Counted from the first letter of the stretch, positions 17,555 through 27,321 are shown. The stretch is DNA of 64,000 nucleotides from Desulfobacteraceae bacterium (GCA_024226935.1 JAAELK010000378.1:22432-86431); one strand, 5' to 3'. The notes: a model not told the origin generated them from the sequence alone. Numbers and translations are program-made.

Positions 17555-18652
17555 TTAGTAAATCAATTTACAGTGTGCAGCAGCGCTTTTATCCAGTAAA
17601 TGACCCAGTTCTCCCTCTTTTTGCGGGAAAAACCCCATGGATTTTTCCCATACCTCTTCATCTTCCATACAAAAATAGACTAAAATATGGGGGGCATATT
17701 CCCGGATAGTATCAATAAGTGTCTTATAGAGGTGGATTCTCAACGGCTTGAAATAACGCATTTTATTATCAAGCCCAAGAATAAATTCCCCATAGGGGAT
17801 GGTGGAAGAGGGAAAGCGTTTTTCAATGGTGGATTTGAGCTGGGGCATAAACCTGAAAGAGCCTATGCTGATCCAGACAATATTGTCCGGACTGACATGG
17901 GAAAATATGGAATGAACAACTTTTTTATAGGCATCTTCACATCCTTCATAAATGACCATGGGGTCAAAATGAAAAGCCAGTTTATACCCTTTTGCCTCAC
18001 ATAGTTTAGCGGTTTCAAGTCTGGATGTCAGGGCGGCAGTGCCCTTTTCTTCGGAATGTATGATCTCAGGAGTATTTACCGACCAAGCCAATACAGTTTT
18101 ACCATTGTGGTCCAGATCAAGGAGGGAATCCACATTAGTGGTCTTGGTTTTTAACTCCAAAAGGCTGTTGGATTGTTTTGCAAACTTTTCCACTAAAAAT
18201 CTGGGGCCCTGGCTGATTTTTTCCCAGATCAGGGAATCGGTGTATTCGCCTGTGCCGACACGGTAAATCTTATTTTGGGAAAAAATATGGTCAAGGGGGG
18301 GGATAAAATTATCAAATCCTGCAAAATATTGGAGAACCGGGGGATGAAAATAAGCCTGGAGAATACAATAGGAACAATCCATGGTGCAAAAAGTACCAGT
18401 ATGCAAAATAGTATAATCACAACAGGTATAATGGCTTGTGCCCGGACATTCCTTGATAATAGCTCCCCTATTCCGGGTGATATACAAAATTGATTTTGCC
18501 TCGGAAATTGGATCCTTTGCTAAATTAATAGAATCATAAACCGGCTGTGAATCCGGAACCATTTCAGGGGTAAGTTTCAACTTTGAGGTCAGGTACTGGA
18601 TTTCATCATCCAAAGGCAGATCGGTATCCATGAAAAGCTTAGTGATCTTCAT
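17555..18652 (-). CDS. Spore photoproduct lyase-like radical SAM protein
   Basis: A 365-residue protein with the radical-SAM cluster motif CTMDCSYCILQ (CxxxCxxC), preceded by GTFCT, and the flanking pattern YRVGTGEYTDSL typical of the SplB family. SplB reverses the UV-induced spore photoproduct in DNA with a 4Fe-4S cluster and SAM. No other sporulation gene is here apart from spoVR, which is widespread in non-spore-formers, so the substrate in this organism is an open question. It overlaps the ParB-like gene by 4 bases (ATGA), so the two are translationally coupled. Confidence 0.85.
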   Translation of the reverse strand: MKITKLFMDTDLPLDDEIQYLTSKLKLTPEMVPDSQPVYDSINLAKDPISEAKSILYITRNRGAIIKECPGTSHYTCCDYTILHTGTFCTMDCSYCILQAYFHPPVLQYFAGFDNFIPPLDHIFSQNKIYRVGTGEYTDSLIWEKISQGPRFLVEKFAKQSNSLLELKTKTTNVDSLLDLDHNGKTVLAWSVNTPEIIHSEEKGTAALTSRLETAKLCEAKGYKLAFHFDPMVIYEGCEDAYKKVVHSIFSHVSPDNIVWISIGSFRFMPQLKSTIEKRFPSSTIPYGEFILGLDNKMRYFKPLRIHLYKTLIDTIREYAPHILVYFCMEDEEVWEKSMGFFPQKEGELGHLLDKSAAAHCKLIY

Positions 18653-19623
18653 CTTTTAAGGATATCCTCCAAGACCGGATTGGTCGATACTCCGTTGAGG
18701 GACGCCACCTTGTCTGTAAATTCAACCTTTGTTTTAAAATCCAAACAAAGACAATAGGTCGTACCTTCAAAATTTTCCGGTACCGTTAATTTGATACCGG
18801 ATCCCAGCTTCAGGGAATTGATTTTTTGCCGGATATCCCGGCGTTTTTTTGAAAGAGAGGGAAAGCGTCTTTCCATAAGATAATTTCGTAAAAGATTGCC
18901 CTTGAGCCCAAGGTCTTTGCTGTCATGGAAGAGTATTTCCCGGATAGGTTTTTCCAGATATAGGTCCCTGGGATTTATGTCTTCCCTTGCTGCAATTTCT
19001 AAAAAGTTTTTTATGATCTCCATCTGCTTGCTGGAAGATGTTTTTATAGCTGAAAAAATACCTATAAAACAATCGGCAAGATCTGGTGTGATCCTTGATA
19101 TCTTCCTGGCGGATTTAAGGCAAAGCCTGTTGTCATCCAATAGTTCAAACACCTGTTGGGGCAAGTTTCCTATGGCTTGCAGATCTTTGATATATACTGC
19201 ATTCAACCGGGTATTAAAAATACCCAAGGATCTACTCGCCATAAGATCGGGTTCCATGAATTGACTTAAGAGCAGAATACTTTTAATAAGTTGCGCCGGG
19301 GTCAACTCCCGCTGGAAAGCATTATCACAGACGGCCCGGACCGCACAATCAACTTCCGGGGCCCGGGAGATGGTTTGACATACAACTTTGCCGGCATAAT
19401 TGTTGTGAACAAGGGCTTTCAGCCTTTTAAAACCCGTGACCACAATATAGAAATCGCCCATGACCTTGACAAAGGGTAGGCTTGTGAGGCCTGTCTCTTT
19501 GATGGACAAGGCCAGGGCCGTAATATCTTCGTCTTTCCCGGAAATTTGATACCGTGCATCGGCCAGATCGATTTTATCCAACGGAATATGGGCAATCTGG
19601 ATTTCATCGGATGAATCAGACAT
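18649..19623 (-). CDS. ParB-like N-terminal domain protein coupled to the SPL-like gene
   Basis: A 324-residue protein. Residues ~8-100 form a ParB/Srx-like domain (IPLDKIDLADARYQ, ALALSIKETGLTSLPFV, YIVVTGFKRLKAL; the GFKR replaces the usual GxRR/GERR). A helical region follows. It lacks a clear ParB dimer domain and is not beside parA, so it is unlikely to be the chromosome partitioning protein. The ATG at 19623 overlaps purC by 8 bases and is preferred over a GTG two codons earlier. Tight coupling with the SPL-like gene suggests a joint role, which is inference. Confidence 0.75.
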   Translation of the reverse strand: MSDSSDEIQIAHIPLDKIDLADARYQISGKDEDITALALSIKETGLTSLPFVKVMGDFYIVVTGFKRLKALVHNNYAGKVVCQTISRAPEVDCAVRAVCDNAFQRELTPAQLIKSILLLSQFMEPDLMASRSLGIFNTRLNAVYIKDLQAIGNLPQQVFELLDDNRLCLKSARKISRITPDLADCFIGIFSAIKTSSSKQMEIIKNFLEIAAREDINPRDLYLEKPIREILFHDSKDLGLKGNLLRNYLMERRFPSLSKKRRDIRQKINSLKLGSGIKLTVPENFEGTTYCLCLDFKTKVEFTDKVASLNGVSTNPVLEDILKR

Positions 19624-20503
19624 GTTCACCCGTCAGGCGGGTATAAATTTCTTTATAGGTATTAGCGGTATTTTCAATAATTTCATGGGGCAGCTTTGGT
19701 CCTGGATGTTTCTTATCCCATCCGGAATCGGTCAGCCAGTCCCTGACGCTTTGTTTATCAAAACTTTTTTGCCCTCTTCCGGGCTCATAATCATTCAGGG
19801 GCCAAAACCTGGATGAATCCGGGGTTAAAACCTCATCAATAAGGATGATCTCATCGTCTAACATACCGAACTCAAATTTAGTATCGGCAATAATAATTCC
19901 TTTTTCAAGGGCAATCTGAGCCCCTTTATTGTAAATTTCAAGGCTCAAATCCCGTACTTTTTCTGCATTTTTTTTGCCCAGAATATGGATGGTTTCTTCA
20001 AAGCTGATATTAACATCATGGTCCCCAATTTCGGCCTTGCTGGAAGGAGTAAAAAGCGGAGTATCCAGTTTTTCTGATTCCCTGAGTCCCTTGGCAAGGG
20101 GGATGCCGCAAACATGGCCTTCTTTTTGATAGGAGTTCCATCCAGAACCACTGATATATCCTCGTACAATACATTCCACCTCTAAAGGCTGGGCTTTTTT
20201 AACCAGCATACTGCGTTTGTTTAAAGCCGCTTTGTGTTTTTTAAACTCTTCGGGATATTCATCTACATTTGTTGTAATAATATGATTTTTTACAATATCT
20301 TCCATTAGTTTAAACCAGAAAACGGAAATCTGATTCAATACTTTTCCCTTGTCCGGGATGATATCTGGAAGCACCACATCAAAGGCCGACAAACGGTCTG
20401 TGGTGACCATTAAGAGGGAATCTTTGGTATCAAAAATATCCCTTACTTTGCCCTGCCTTACCAATGAAAGATCCTTAAACTCAGTGCTTGGAATGGTTGT
20501 CAA
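19616..20503 (-). CDS. purC: SAICAR synthase (phosphoribosylaminoimidazole-succinocarboxamide synthase)
   Basis: Catalyses the ATP-dependent joining of aspartate to CAIR in purine synthesis. Signatures: QGKVRDIFD, TTDRLSAFDVVLPDIIPDKG, ECIVRGYISGSGW and IADTKFEFG with LIDEVLTPDSSRFW. An ATG at 20551 is in frame but has no ribosome site, while AAGGAG lies six bases before TTG 20503, giving a 295-residue protein of normal length beginning LTTIPST. The TTG start is therefore chosen. It is the first gene of a purC/ParB-like/SPL-like overlapping run. Confidence 0.94.
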   Translation of the reverse strand: MTTIPSTEFKDLSLVRQGKVRDIFDTKDSLLMVTTDRLSAFDVVLPDIIPDKGKVLNQISVFWFKLMEDIVKNHIITTNVDEYPEEFKKHKAALNKRSMLVKKAQPLEVECIVRGYISGSGWNSYQKEGHVCGIPLAKGLRESEKLDTPLFTPSSKAEIGDHDVNISFEETIHILGKKNAEKVRDLSLEIYNKGAQIALEKGIIIADTKFEFGMLDDEIILIDEVLTPDSSRFWPLNDYEPGRGQKSFDKQSVRDWLTDSGWDKKHPGPKLPHEIIENTANTYKEIYTRLTGEHV

Positions 20504-20637
20504 TTGCTTCTCCTTAATGTAATTATTAACTATTTTATCGTTTATTAGCATAAAATAACTAATTTTTATTTCTCTAAAATTTGTGGATATCTGTCATATT
20601 GATGTTGATCCGAATTTTTGTGGTAAAAATATTTTTC

Positions 20638-21110
20638 TTATCCCATATAATCCACTAACATACCGGTTGTATGGCGAAGTCTCTGGCTGATAAGTTTGGA
20701 AATCTTCCACAATAATTGAACCCCTAGTTTGGGGTTGTCTTCGGATAATTTGATCAGGGCGTTTTCTCCTATGAAAAAGATAATGGTCTCTTCTGCGGCA
20801 ATACCGGTGGCAGATCTTGGTTCACCATCGATGAGGGCCATTTCTCCAAAGGTCTGGGAGCTTTTCAAGGTGGCCACACAGTTTTGTTCCTTGATAATAT
20901 TGATGGAACCCTTCACAATAATACCAAGGCTTTTTTCAGGATCTCCTTCTTTAAAAACAACCGCACCTTTTTGGCTTTGACAGGTTCGATATACTGACAA
21001 ATTTTACGGATATGATCCCAGGAAAATTCATTTGCCCACTTAGTCTTTTCCAGGATCTGGGCGTATTTTGCATATCGTTCCAGGTCAAGTTTTTGGTCTT
21101 TTTTTGACAC
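20638..21110 (-). pseudogene. Cyclic-nucleotide-binding domain protein split by a -1 frameshift
   Basis: Two overlapping frames make one CRP-like cNMP-binding domain. The N-terminal frame (KLDLERYAKYAQILEKTKW ... YIEPVKAKK) goes out of frame at 20967-20973, where minus-strand C AAA AAG is a possible slippery heptamer; after a -1 shift it continues KGAVVFKEGDPEKSLGIIVKG. The phosphate-binding cassette FGEMALIDGEPRSAT with its key Arg is intact. The joined product would be about 158-164 residues with no DNA-binding domain. GTG 21110 has GAGGA seven bases upstream; TTG 21128 is an alternative. It could be a broken gene, a homopolymer sequencing error or programmed frameshifting. Confidence 0.7.
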
Positions 21111-21202
21111 AGTATATTCCTCATCCAAAGGGTTATATATCCTTATATATTAAGGATTTTGCTCTGGTCTGTCAATGAAGAAGACGGATAAAAAAATCTG
21201 TT

Positions 21203-21364
21203 TTATTCTTTGATAATGAATTCATTTAGTTTTTGAAAAAGTTCTTCCGGCCACTGGTCCGCGGTTAAAAAAAGTTGTTTTTCTTCGGGGGAAAGGCATT
21301 CTAAAATTGCAGGAGGTAAGCTCTCAAAGGCCTTTTGTCTTTCTTTCTGTGTTTTTTTGTCCAT
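21203..21364 (-). CDS. 53-residue conserved-looking small protein downstream of rsmE
   Basis: An open frame of 53 codons on the minus strand, from ATG 21364 to TAA 21203, starting MDKKTQKERQKAFESLPPAI and ending in NEFIIKE. AAGGA lies about 7 bases before the ATG, and the gene starts 15 bp after the rsmE stop, so it is probably translated from the same message. It is charged, predicted helical, with no membrane segment. It has one Cys and no metal motif. The family is not recognised. Confidence 0.6.
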   Translation of the reverse strand: MDKKTQKERQKAFESLPPAILECLSPEEKQLFLTADQWPEELFQKLNEFIIKE

Positions 21365-21379
21365 TTTTGATCCTTGATT

Positions 21380-22090
21380 TTATGTAAACAACCGTGAAAT
21401 TAAATAGGTGGTTGCTGTTTCTACTTTTAAAATTCGTTCTCCAATACTGAAGGTTTCAAATCCGGCTTCTTCCAATGCCTTAATTTCAAACTCAATGAAT
21501 CCGCCTTCAGGTCCTATCACCAAAGTGGTCTTTCTATTTACACTATTTGGGCAAATATTTGAAGTCTTTGGATGGGCTAAGATGCAAAGACTATCTTTGC
21601 CTATGATCGGCAACTCCTCTTTTACAAATTTAGAAAAAAAGCGTTTTTGATAAATTTGGGGCATTATGGTATCTTTGCCCTGCTCCAACCCCAGACGAAA
21701 ATATTTTTCAAGACTTTCCATCTCCAGAACCGGACTTTGCCAAAAACTTTTTTCAACCCGCCAGGAATTAACCAGATATATTTCTTTTACGCCTAAACTT
21801 GTGACACTTTCCATGATCCGCTTGAGCATCTTGGGACGGGGCAGTGCCAAAACAAGGGTCAGGGGAAGGGGTTTGGGAGTATCTAAATTCAGATTTACTT
21901 CCAGTTCAAGGGAATCTGTGTAAAAAGAGGTTATCCTGGCTTTGCCCATTTTCCCATCGATTAAACCACAGGACAGGTTTGTACCGTTTTTGGCTTTTAA
22001 AACCTTTTTAATATGTTCAAACCTGCGGCCGAAGACCAGGGCTTTCCCTGGCCCGATAAAATCTTTTTTTTCTAAAAGTAAGAGATTCAT
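21380..22090 (-). CDS. rsmE: 16S rRNA (uracil-1498-N3)-methyltransferase
   Basis: A 236-residue SPOUT-class methyltransferase that methylates U1498 of 16S rRNA with SAM. The N-terminal PUA-like part has HIKKVLKAKNG; the SPOUT knot shows LVLALPRPKMLKRIMESVT, GPEGGFIEFEI and ILKVETATTYLI, all diagnostic. It starts 2 bp after the FAD/Fe-S gene's stop with no ribosome site of its own, indicating coupled translation. Confidence 0.93.
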   Translation of the reverse strand: MNLLLLEKKDFIGPGKALVFGRRFEHIKKVLKAKNGTNLSCGLIDGKMGKARITSFYTDSLELEVNLNLDTPKPLPLTLVLALPRPKMLKRIMESVTSLGVKEIYLVNSWRVEKSFWQSPVLEMESLEKYFRLGLEQGKDTIMPQIYQKRFFSKFVKEELPIIGKDSLCILAHPKTSNICPNSVNRKTTLVIGPEGGFIEFEIKALEEAGFETFSIGERILKVETATTYLISRLFT

Positions 22091-22092
22091 GA

Positions 22093-25000
22093 TTAAAAAG
22101 TTATAACTTCGCAGTCTTTTACCAGTTCTTTAAAAGTTTGGGTCCAATTTTTCCCTGCTGTAAGATAGGCTAACTCTTCTGCCAGATGAACAGGTATAAG
22201 TTTTGACTGTCTGCCAAGACCCTGGATACATGAAGGGCAATTGGTCAGTATTTTTCTTTTTTTATCCGATTCCGGTTTCGATTCCAATTGGGGCCCATCA
22301 ATGGTGTTTTGTTTCCTCAAGAACATGGCATGGCTGATGTCCGGTCGCGAAATAGCAAGAGTTCCTGCTTCGGAACAACAATAGGGAATACTTTGGACCT
22401 TTATTCCCTGGTGGGAAAGACGTAATGGGGCAGATTCTTTGAGTGAATCATGGCAGGGAGTATGATAAAAATAAAAATTATCAGATGAAATATTTGGATT
22501 GTTTTCCAGAATATAGCCTGAAATATCTTTGATATCACAGTCAAATACCGATGGTGCTCCAAGTTCGTTCAATGATTCCATGCAGGTACCACAGGATACG
22601 ATACAGGCATCAAATTTAAGATCATGAAACATATCCCTGATCTGGGTCAAAATGATGATATTCTCAAGAAAAATCCTATCAAACCCTTTTTTGTGGGCAT
22701 TAACCTTCAGGGGGTATCCACAACACAAATAGGGCGGTGGCAGGATCACCCTGTGACCGTTTGACAATAGCAGGAAAAGGGTTGCCATGGATATCTTTGA
22801 AAACATTCTTTCACTGCCGCAGCCCGGGAAATAAAAAACCGTTGATGTGGCTTTTTTTGGGGGCTCCAATAAAATAGCCTGATTTTTATTGGCCTTGGGC
22901 AGAAAGGATCTCAGGGTATGAATTCCAGGTTTTGATACAGGGGTTTGTAAGAGTTGAAATATTCTGGTTTCCCTTAAGGGTTTAATAAATGAAAAAGGGG
23001 AGACCAATCCTACACCCTGTCTTTGAAAAAATCCACCGGCACCTAAAAGTGTGGTTCTTAACACCTTGTTCATGGGCTCATTTTTATTGGCCAAATATTT
23101 CAAAGTCATTTTTGTGGACAGGGGGGTATGTTTAAATTTCATGTTTTTCAGGATCGTTCGCTCTTCGATGGCAATATTTCCTGAATCGATGTTCACCGGA
23201 CATTGTTTCAGACAACGATGGCAAATGGTGCAATGGTCTGCAATTTCTTCCAGGTTTTTAAGTACTTTAAACCCGGTTGACTGGGTCCGCTGGGTAATGT
23301 AGAGCAGTGCTTCAATTAGAGCTCCCAGGGCCAGATTTTTATTTCTCGGATGGAAAAACATATTTTGTGCTGGATAAAATACCGGACACTTGGCCTTGCA
23401 CTTGCCGCACCTGACACAATTGGCAATATTTAAGGCAAGATGGGATAATGATCCATGTTTTAAAATTCTGGCTTCAAGTTCCAGCAGATTAAAAGAGGGG
23501 GTAAATACCTTGGTTATGATATCTTTTTCTATTAGTTTACCCGGATTCATGAGACCTGTGGGATCAATACTATTTCTATAGTCATTAAATTCGGCAACAA
23601 CTTCTTTGTCCAGATACTTGAACTTGGTAACTCCTATTCCATGTTCCCCGGAAACAACCCCATTTAAGGTCACAGCTTTTTCCATTATTTTATCAGCTAC
23701 CCCGTTGGCCCGCTGCATCATTTCCCGGTCATTGGACAAAACAGGAATATTGACATGGACATTGCCGTCTCCTGCATGCATATGGGTGGCAATCACAATG
23801 AGTCTGGCATTGGTAGTCAGGTATATTTTTTCAATATTTTCCAACACCTGGGTGTAACCTCTGAGATTTTCAACCACCTGGAGGTAAAAATTTTTGGAGT
23901 GGATGGCGGCTTCCAGAGCATCCCTGGAAGCAATTTGAAGTTTTTTCCGGGTAGTATAGGCCAGATCTTTTGCCCGGCCTACTTTTTTGCCCAGCCATTC
24001 CGGGTCTGATAAAGGAATAGCAGTATCCAGATATGAGATAATATCCTGAATAATACAGGTCTGGTTGTATTTTTTTTCTTCCAGATTGGCTTTGTCGATG
24101 AACCGCACAAAATCTGCCAATGAATTAATGGGTAGAACGATGTCTTCATTAAGTTTAAATGCGTTGGTATGGGCAGCTATGGCCCCCAGTCGTTTCCTGT
24201 CATCCCAGAATCTTTTGGCTTCTGTTTTATCCTTGGCAATGGTGAGCCCGGTTTTATCATATGGGATGAGAATTTCTTCCAGGGCTGCAACCCCTTGATC
24301 AAGGGCTCTGGGATCATTTGAAACCATGTCAATGAGTAGTACAGCTTTGAGCCGATCTCCCACCGATTGTTTTGTTTTGTATTTGATGGCCTTGATATAT
24401 TCTTCATCAAAATGCTCCAATGCCATAAGAGACGGGTACCCGGGAGAAGAAAATATCTGGGATGAATCCTGGCTGATAAAGGCATTGGATATAGCAGTAA
24501 TAACATGGCCAGCCTCTGTCATATCGTTGCCAAAAAATTCAATACACCCGGTTTTTTTAAATTCAAACTCCGGATAAAGGATAAAATTGGCCGACGTGAT
24601 AATCCCGTCGCACCCTTCTTTTTGTATACCAGGCAAACCATTAAGGGTCTTGTTGGTAACATCTTTGCCTAGTCCTTTTTTTCGAATTTGCTCTCCGCTA
24701 AGTTGGATAGTGTCCACCATTAAACCCTTCTCATCCAATATGTGGAAAACAAGATTATCTTCCGGAAGAATTTTTCTTACGGGGTGATCCTGGCGTTGGA
24801 TTGTATAAGAAATTGCATCGGGCATGGTGATTTTATAGGAGAGTACATTGTCAATGGCCGTGCCAAAAAGCACTGCTGTTTTCCCACCTGCATTTTCAGA
24901 CAGGTTGCCTCCTATGGTACAGGCCCAGGCAGATGTGGGGTCGGTAGCAAAAATAAGACCGCAGCTTTTTGCAGCATCCATGGCATCCTGGGTTATGACC

Positions 25001-25722
25001 CCGGCCTCAACTTCCATACTGGCATAATTTTGTCCAAGGTGATTTTTTTTATAAATAATCTTTGATATATGGTTGAGCTTTTCTGTGTTGATTATCACAC
25101 AGGTCGGTGTCAGGGGGGTTGCCCCCCCGGTCAATCCGGTACCTGCTCCCCGGGGAATGATATGAAAGCCCAGTTTTTTTATTTTTTTTATTAACTTTGG
25201 GACCTGGCTTTCTCTATCAGGCCTTAGAACGGCAATGGGTGAAAACCGCCGCCAATCTGTGGCATCTGTGGTATGGGCCGTGATATTAAAAGGGTCAAAA
25301 TAGATATTTTTTTTCCCGATCACAGGTCCCAGTTGATGCACAATTTTTTGTTGGTCGATGTTAACCGACTTTATCTGTTTGCAAAGAGACTTAAGGGCGG
25401 TTTTGCAGATTTTAAGAATTTTAAGAACCGTTTTATGGGAAGCATTCTCTTCAATTGTTTTAAAATCATTTTCAAATTCTGAAAATAACCGTCTTCGTTG
25501 AAGGGGGTGCTCCACAAGTTCCTGGAACAAAAAAGAATTTCTTTGAATGATGAACAGATCTCCCATGAATCTGTGAAGCAGTCGAGATGATCTACCTGTT
25601 CCTTTTTTAACTTCCAGGGATAATATCTCTTTTAGAAAGACAGCTCCAAAAAGATGATCTATGATCTGCTCGTCATCTGCTGAAGTGTAATTATAAGGGA
25701 TTTTTCTTTTTGGATCTATCAT
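22093..25722 (-). CDS. FAD-linked dehydrogenase fused to Fe-S and CCG domains (YdiJ-like, candidate D-2-hydroxyglutarate dehydrogenase)
   Basis: A 1209-residue fusion. The first ~140 residues are an N-terminal extension resembling that of large DUF3683-type oxidases. A PCMH-type FAD domain follows (IPRGAGTGLTGGATPLTPT, GGNLSENAGGKTA) and a C-terminal FAD-oxidase lobe (ATHMHAGDGNVHVNIPV, GEHGIGVTKFKYL). Two 4Fe-4S motifs lie near residues 766 and 827 (CVRCGKCKAKCPVF, CTICHRCLKQCPVN), then CCG-type cysteine motifs (FPGCGS, LCCGYPL, HTPCHDS). The layout is that of E. coli YdiJ-like 2-hydroxyacid dehydrogenases. It lies 18 bp after serA, and SerA can make D-2-hydroxyglutarate, so removal of that product is a plausible role. 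D-lactate is an alternative substrate. Electrons probably go to the quinone pool or other Fe-S carriers. Confidence 0.8.
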   Translation of the reverse strand: MIDPKRKIPYNYTSADDEQIIDHLFGAVFLKEILSLEVKKGTGRSSRLLHRFMGDLFIIQRNSFLFQELVEHPLQRRRLFSEFENDFKTIEENASHKTVLKILKICKTALKSLCKQIKSVNIDQQKIVHQLGPVIGKKNIYFDPFNITAHTTDATDWRRFSPIAVLRPDRESQVPKLIKKIKKLGFHIIPRGAGTGLTGGATPLTPTCVIINTEKLNHISKIIYKKNHLGQNYASMEVEAGVITQDAMDAAKSCGLIFATDPTSAWACTIGGNLSENAGGKTAVLFGTAIDNVLSYKITMPDAISYTIQRQDHPVRKILPEDNLVFHILDEKGLMVDTIQLSGEQIRKKGLGKDVTNKTLNGLPGIQKEGCDGIITSANFILYPEFEFKKTGCIEFFGNDMTEAGHVITAISNAFISQDSSQIFSSPGYPSLMALEHFDEEYIKAIKYKTKQSVGDRLKAVLLIDMVSNDPRALDQGVAALEEILIPYDKTGLTIAKDKTEAKRFWDDRKRLGAIAAHTNAFKLNEDIVLPINSLADFVRFIDKANLEEKKYNQTCIIQDIISYLDTAIPLSDPEWLGKKVGRAKDLAYTTRKKLQIASRDALEAAIHSKNFYLQVVENLRGYTQVLENIEKIYLTTNARLIVIATHMHAGDGNVHVNIPVLSNDREMMQRANGVADKIMEKAVTLNGVVSGEHGIGVTKFKYLDKEVVAEFNDYRNSIDPTGLMNPGKLIEKDIITKVFTPSFNLLELEARILKHGSLSHLALNIANCVRCGKCKAKCPVFYPAQNMFFHPRNKNLALGALIEALLYITQRTQSTGFKVLKNLEEIADHCTICHRCLKQCPVNIDSGNIAIEERTILKNMKFKHTPLSTKMTLKYLANKNEPMNKVLRTTLLGAGGFFQRQGVGLVSPFSFIKPLRETRIFQLLQTPVSKPGIHTLRSFLPKANKNQAILLEPPKKATSTVFYFPGCGSERMFSKISMATLFLLLSNGHRVILPPPYLCCGYPLKVNAHKKGFDRIFLENIIILTQIRDMFHDLKFDACIVSCGTCMESLNELGAPSVFDCDIKDISGYILENNPNISSDNFYFYHTPCHDSLKESAPLRLSHQGIKVQSIPYCCSEAGTLAISRPDISHAMFLRKQNTIDGPQLESKPESDKKRKILTNCPSCIQGLGRQSKLIPVHLAEELAYLTAGKNWTQTFKELVKDCEVITF

Positions 25723-25740
25723 ACCTGAATTTACATATAC

Positions 25741-27321
25741 CTATAATTCAAAAGTTGTCATATTAATGACAAGGTTAAGGTCTATAATTTCCTGTACTAC
25801 CCCGGAAGATATGGGGGTGTCGGTCTGAAGGAAGATGATATTTCTTTGCCCCTCTTCCTCTCGGCCCACCATCATTCGTGAAATATTGATATTATGTTTT
25901 CCCAGGGTAACTCCAATGGATCCGATGGAACCTGGTTTATCTACATTGTAAATTAATGCCAGGTGGCCTTCTGGAATGACTTCCAGCCTGAATTTATTGA
26001 TCCGGACAATTCTGGCATCATCTTTACCGAATATGGTTCCTTCAAGAATATTGGTTTGCTCCTCGGTGATAACTGTTATTCGAATCAGGTTTAAAAAATT
26101 ACCCGCTTCCCGGGAGGTGGATTCTGTTATTTTTATACCCATTTCATTGGCAAGGGAAATAGCATTAACAGAGTTGACCTCGTGTTTGACAAATTCGGCC
26201 AGGCCTCCCTTGATGGCATTAATAGTTACCGGTTTTAAATCCAGATCTGGAAATTTTCCGATATATTCTATATCTACCTGTTTGATACCACCTTTGGTAA
26301 TTTGGGCCTGCATCTTGCCCATTTTCTCTGCCAGGTAGAGAAATGGACGCAATTGTTTAAGAATTTCTCCGGTGACAGATGGTACATTTACGGCATTAAT
26401 AACGGTATCATCCACAAGATAGGCAATAATCTGGTTGGCGGCAGCTATTGCCACATTGGTCTGGGCTTCCTGGGTGGAAGCACCCAGATGGGGTGTGGCA
26501 ATTACCTGATCAAGTGTCAGTAAAAGATTCTCTCCCGGGGGTTCAGTGGAGAAAACATCCAGGGCGGCACCTGCTACTTTCCCGGCTTTTATGGCATCAT
26601 AGAGGGCTGCTTCATTGATAATGCCACCCCGGGCGCAATTGATTATCATCACTTCGTTTTTCATTTTATGAAAGGCTTCTGCATCCAACAGGTCGATGGT
26701 GGTATCCATTTTGGGCACATGAATAGTTATATAGTCGGCCTGGTTGTACAGTTCATCCAGGGAGACATAGTCAAAGCCTGCTTTTTTAATATGTTCAGAA
26801 GAAATATTGGGATCATAGACAATGACCTTCATTTTAAGGCCTTTGCCAAGACCTGCGGTAATGGAACCGACGTTGCCAAATCCGATTACTCCAAGAGTCT
26901 TATTGGAAATTTCCCGGCCCTGGAGTAGTTTTTTATCCCATTTCCCAGCTTTTAAGGAAGCTGTTCCCCTGGGGATATTTCGGGTTAAAGCCATCATCAT
27001 GGCAATGGCATGTTCGGCTGTAGTCACGGTGTTGCCACCGGGTGTATTCATAACAGCCACCCCTTTTTTGGTGGCTTCGTCAATGTCTATATTGTCCAGA
27101 CCCATGCCGGCCCGGGCAATCACCTTCAAATTAACGGCAGCTCCAAGGATTTGCCTGGTCACTTTTGTAGTACTTCTGACGGCCAGTCCATCATACTTGC
27201 CGATGATGGATAATAGTTCTTCAGATGATAACCCGGTCTTGACATCCACCTCGATCTGGTCATTATTTCTAAAAATATCGATGCCTGCTTCATCCATTTT
27301 ATCGCTGACAAGCACCTTCAT
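25741..27321 (-). CDS. serA: D-3-phosphoglycerate dehydrogenase
   Basis: First enzyme of serine synthesis, oxidising 3-phosphoglycerate with NAD. At 526 residues it is the long type: substrate/NAD domains (GFGNVGSITAGLGKGLKM Rossmann motif, catalytic Arg in NCARGGIINE, His in ATPHLGASTQEAQ), an intervening ASB domain (~residues 318-445) and a C-terminal ACT domain (ALIYNVDKPGSIGSIG), which in relatives mediates feedback inhibition by serine. The ATG overlaps the serC stop by one base (TAATG), so the two are translationally coupled. Confidence 0.97.
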   Translation of the reverse strand: MKVLVSDKMDEAGIDIFRNNDQIEVDVKTGLSSEELLSIIGKYDGLAVRSTTKVTRQILGAAVNLKVIARAGMGLDNIDIDEATKKGVAVMNTPGGNTVTTAEHAIAMMMALTRNIPRGTASLKAGKWDKKLLQGREISNKTLGVIGFGNVGSITAGLGKGLKMKVIVYDPNISSEHIKKAGFDYVSLDELYNQADYITIHVPKMDTTIDLLDAEAFHKMKNEVMIINCARGGIINEAALYDAIKAGKVAGAALDVFSTEPPGENLLLTLDQVIATPHLGASTQEAQTNVAIAAANQIIAYLVDDTVINAVNVPSVTGEILKQLRPFLYLAEKMGKMQAQITKGGIKQVDIEYIGKFPDLDLKPVTINAIKGGLAEFVKHEVNSVNAISLANEMGIKITESTSREAGNFLNLIRITVITEEQTNILEGTIFGKDDARIVRINKFRLEVIPEGHLALIYNVDKPGSIGSIGVTLGKHNINISRMMVGREEEGQRNIIFLQTDTPISSGVVQEIIDLNLVINMTTFEL

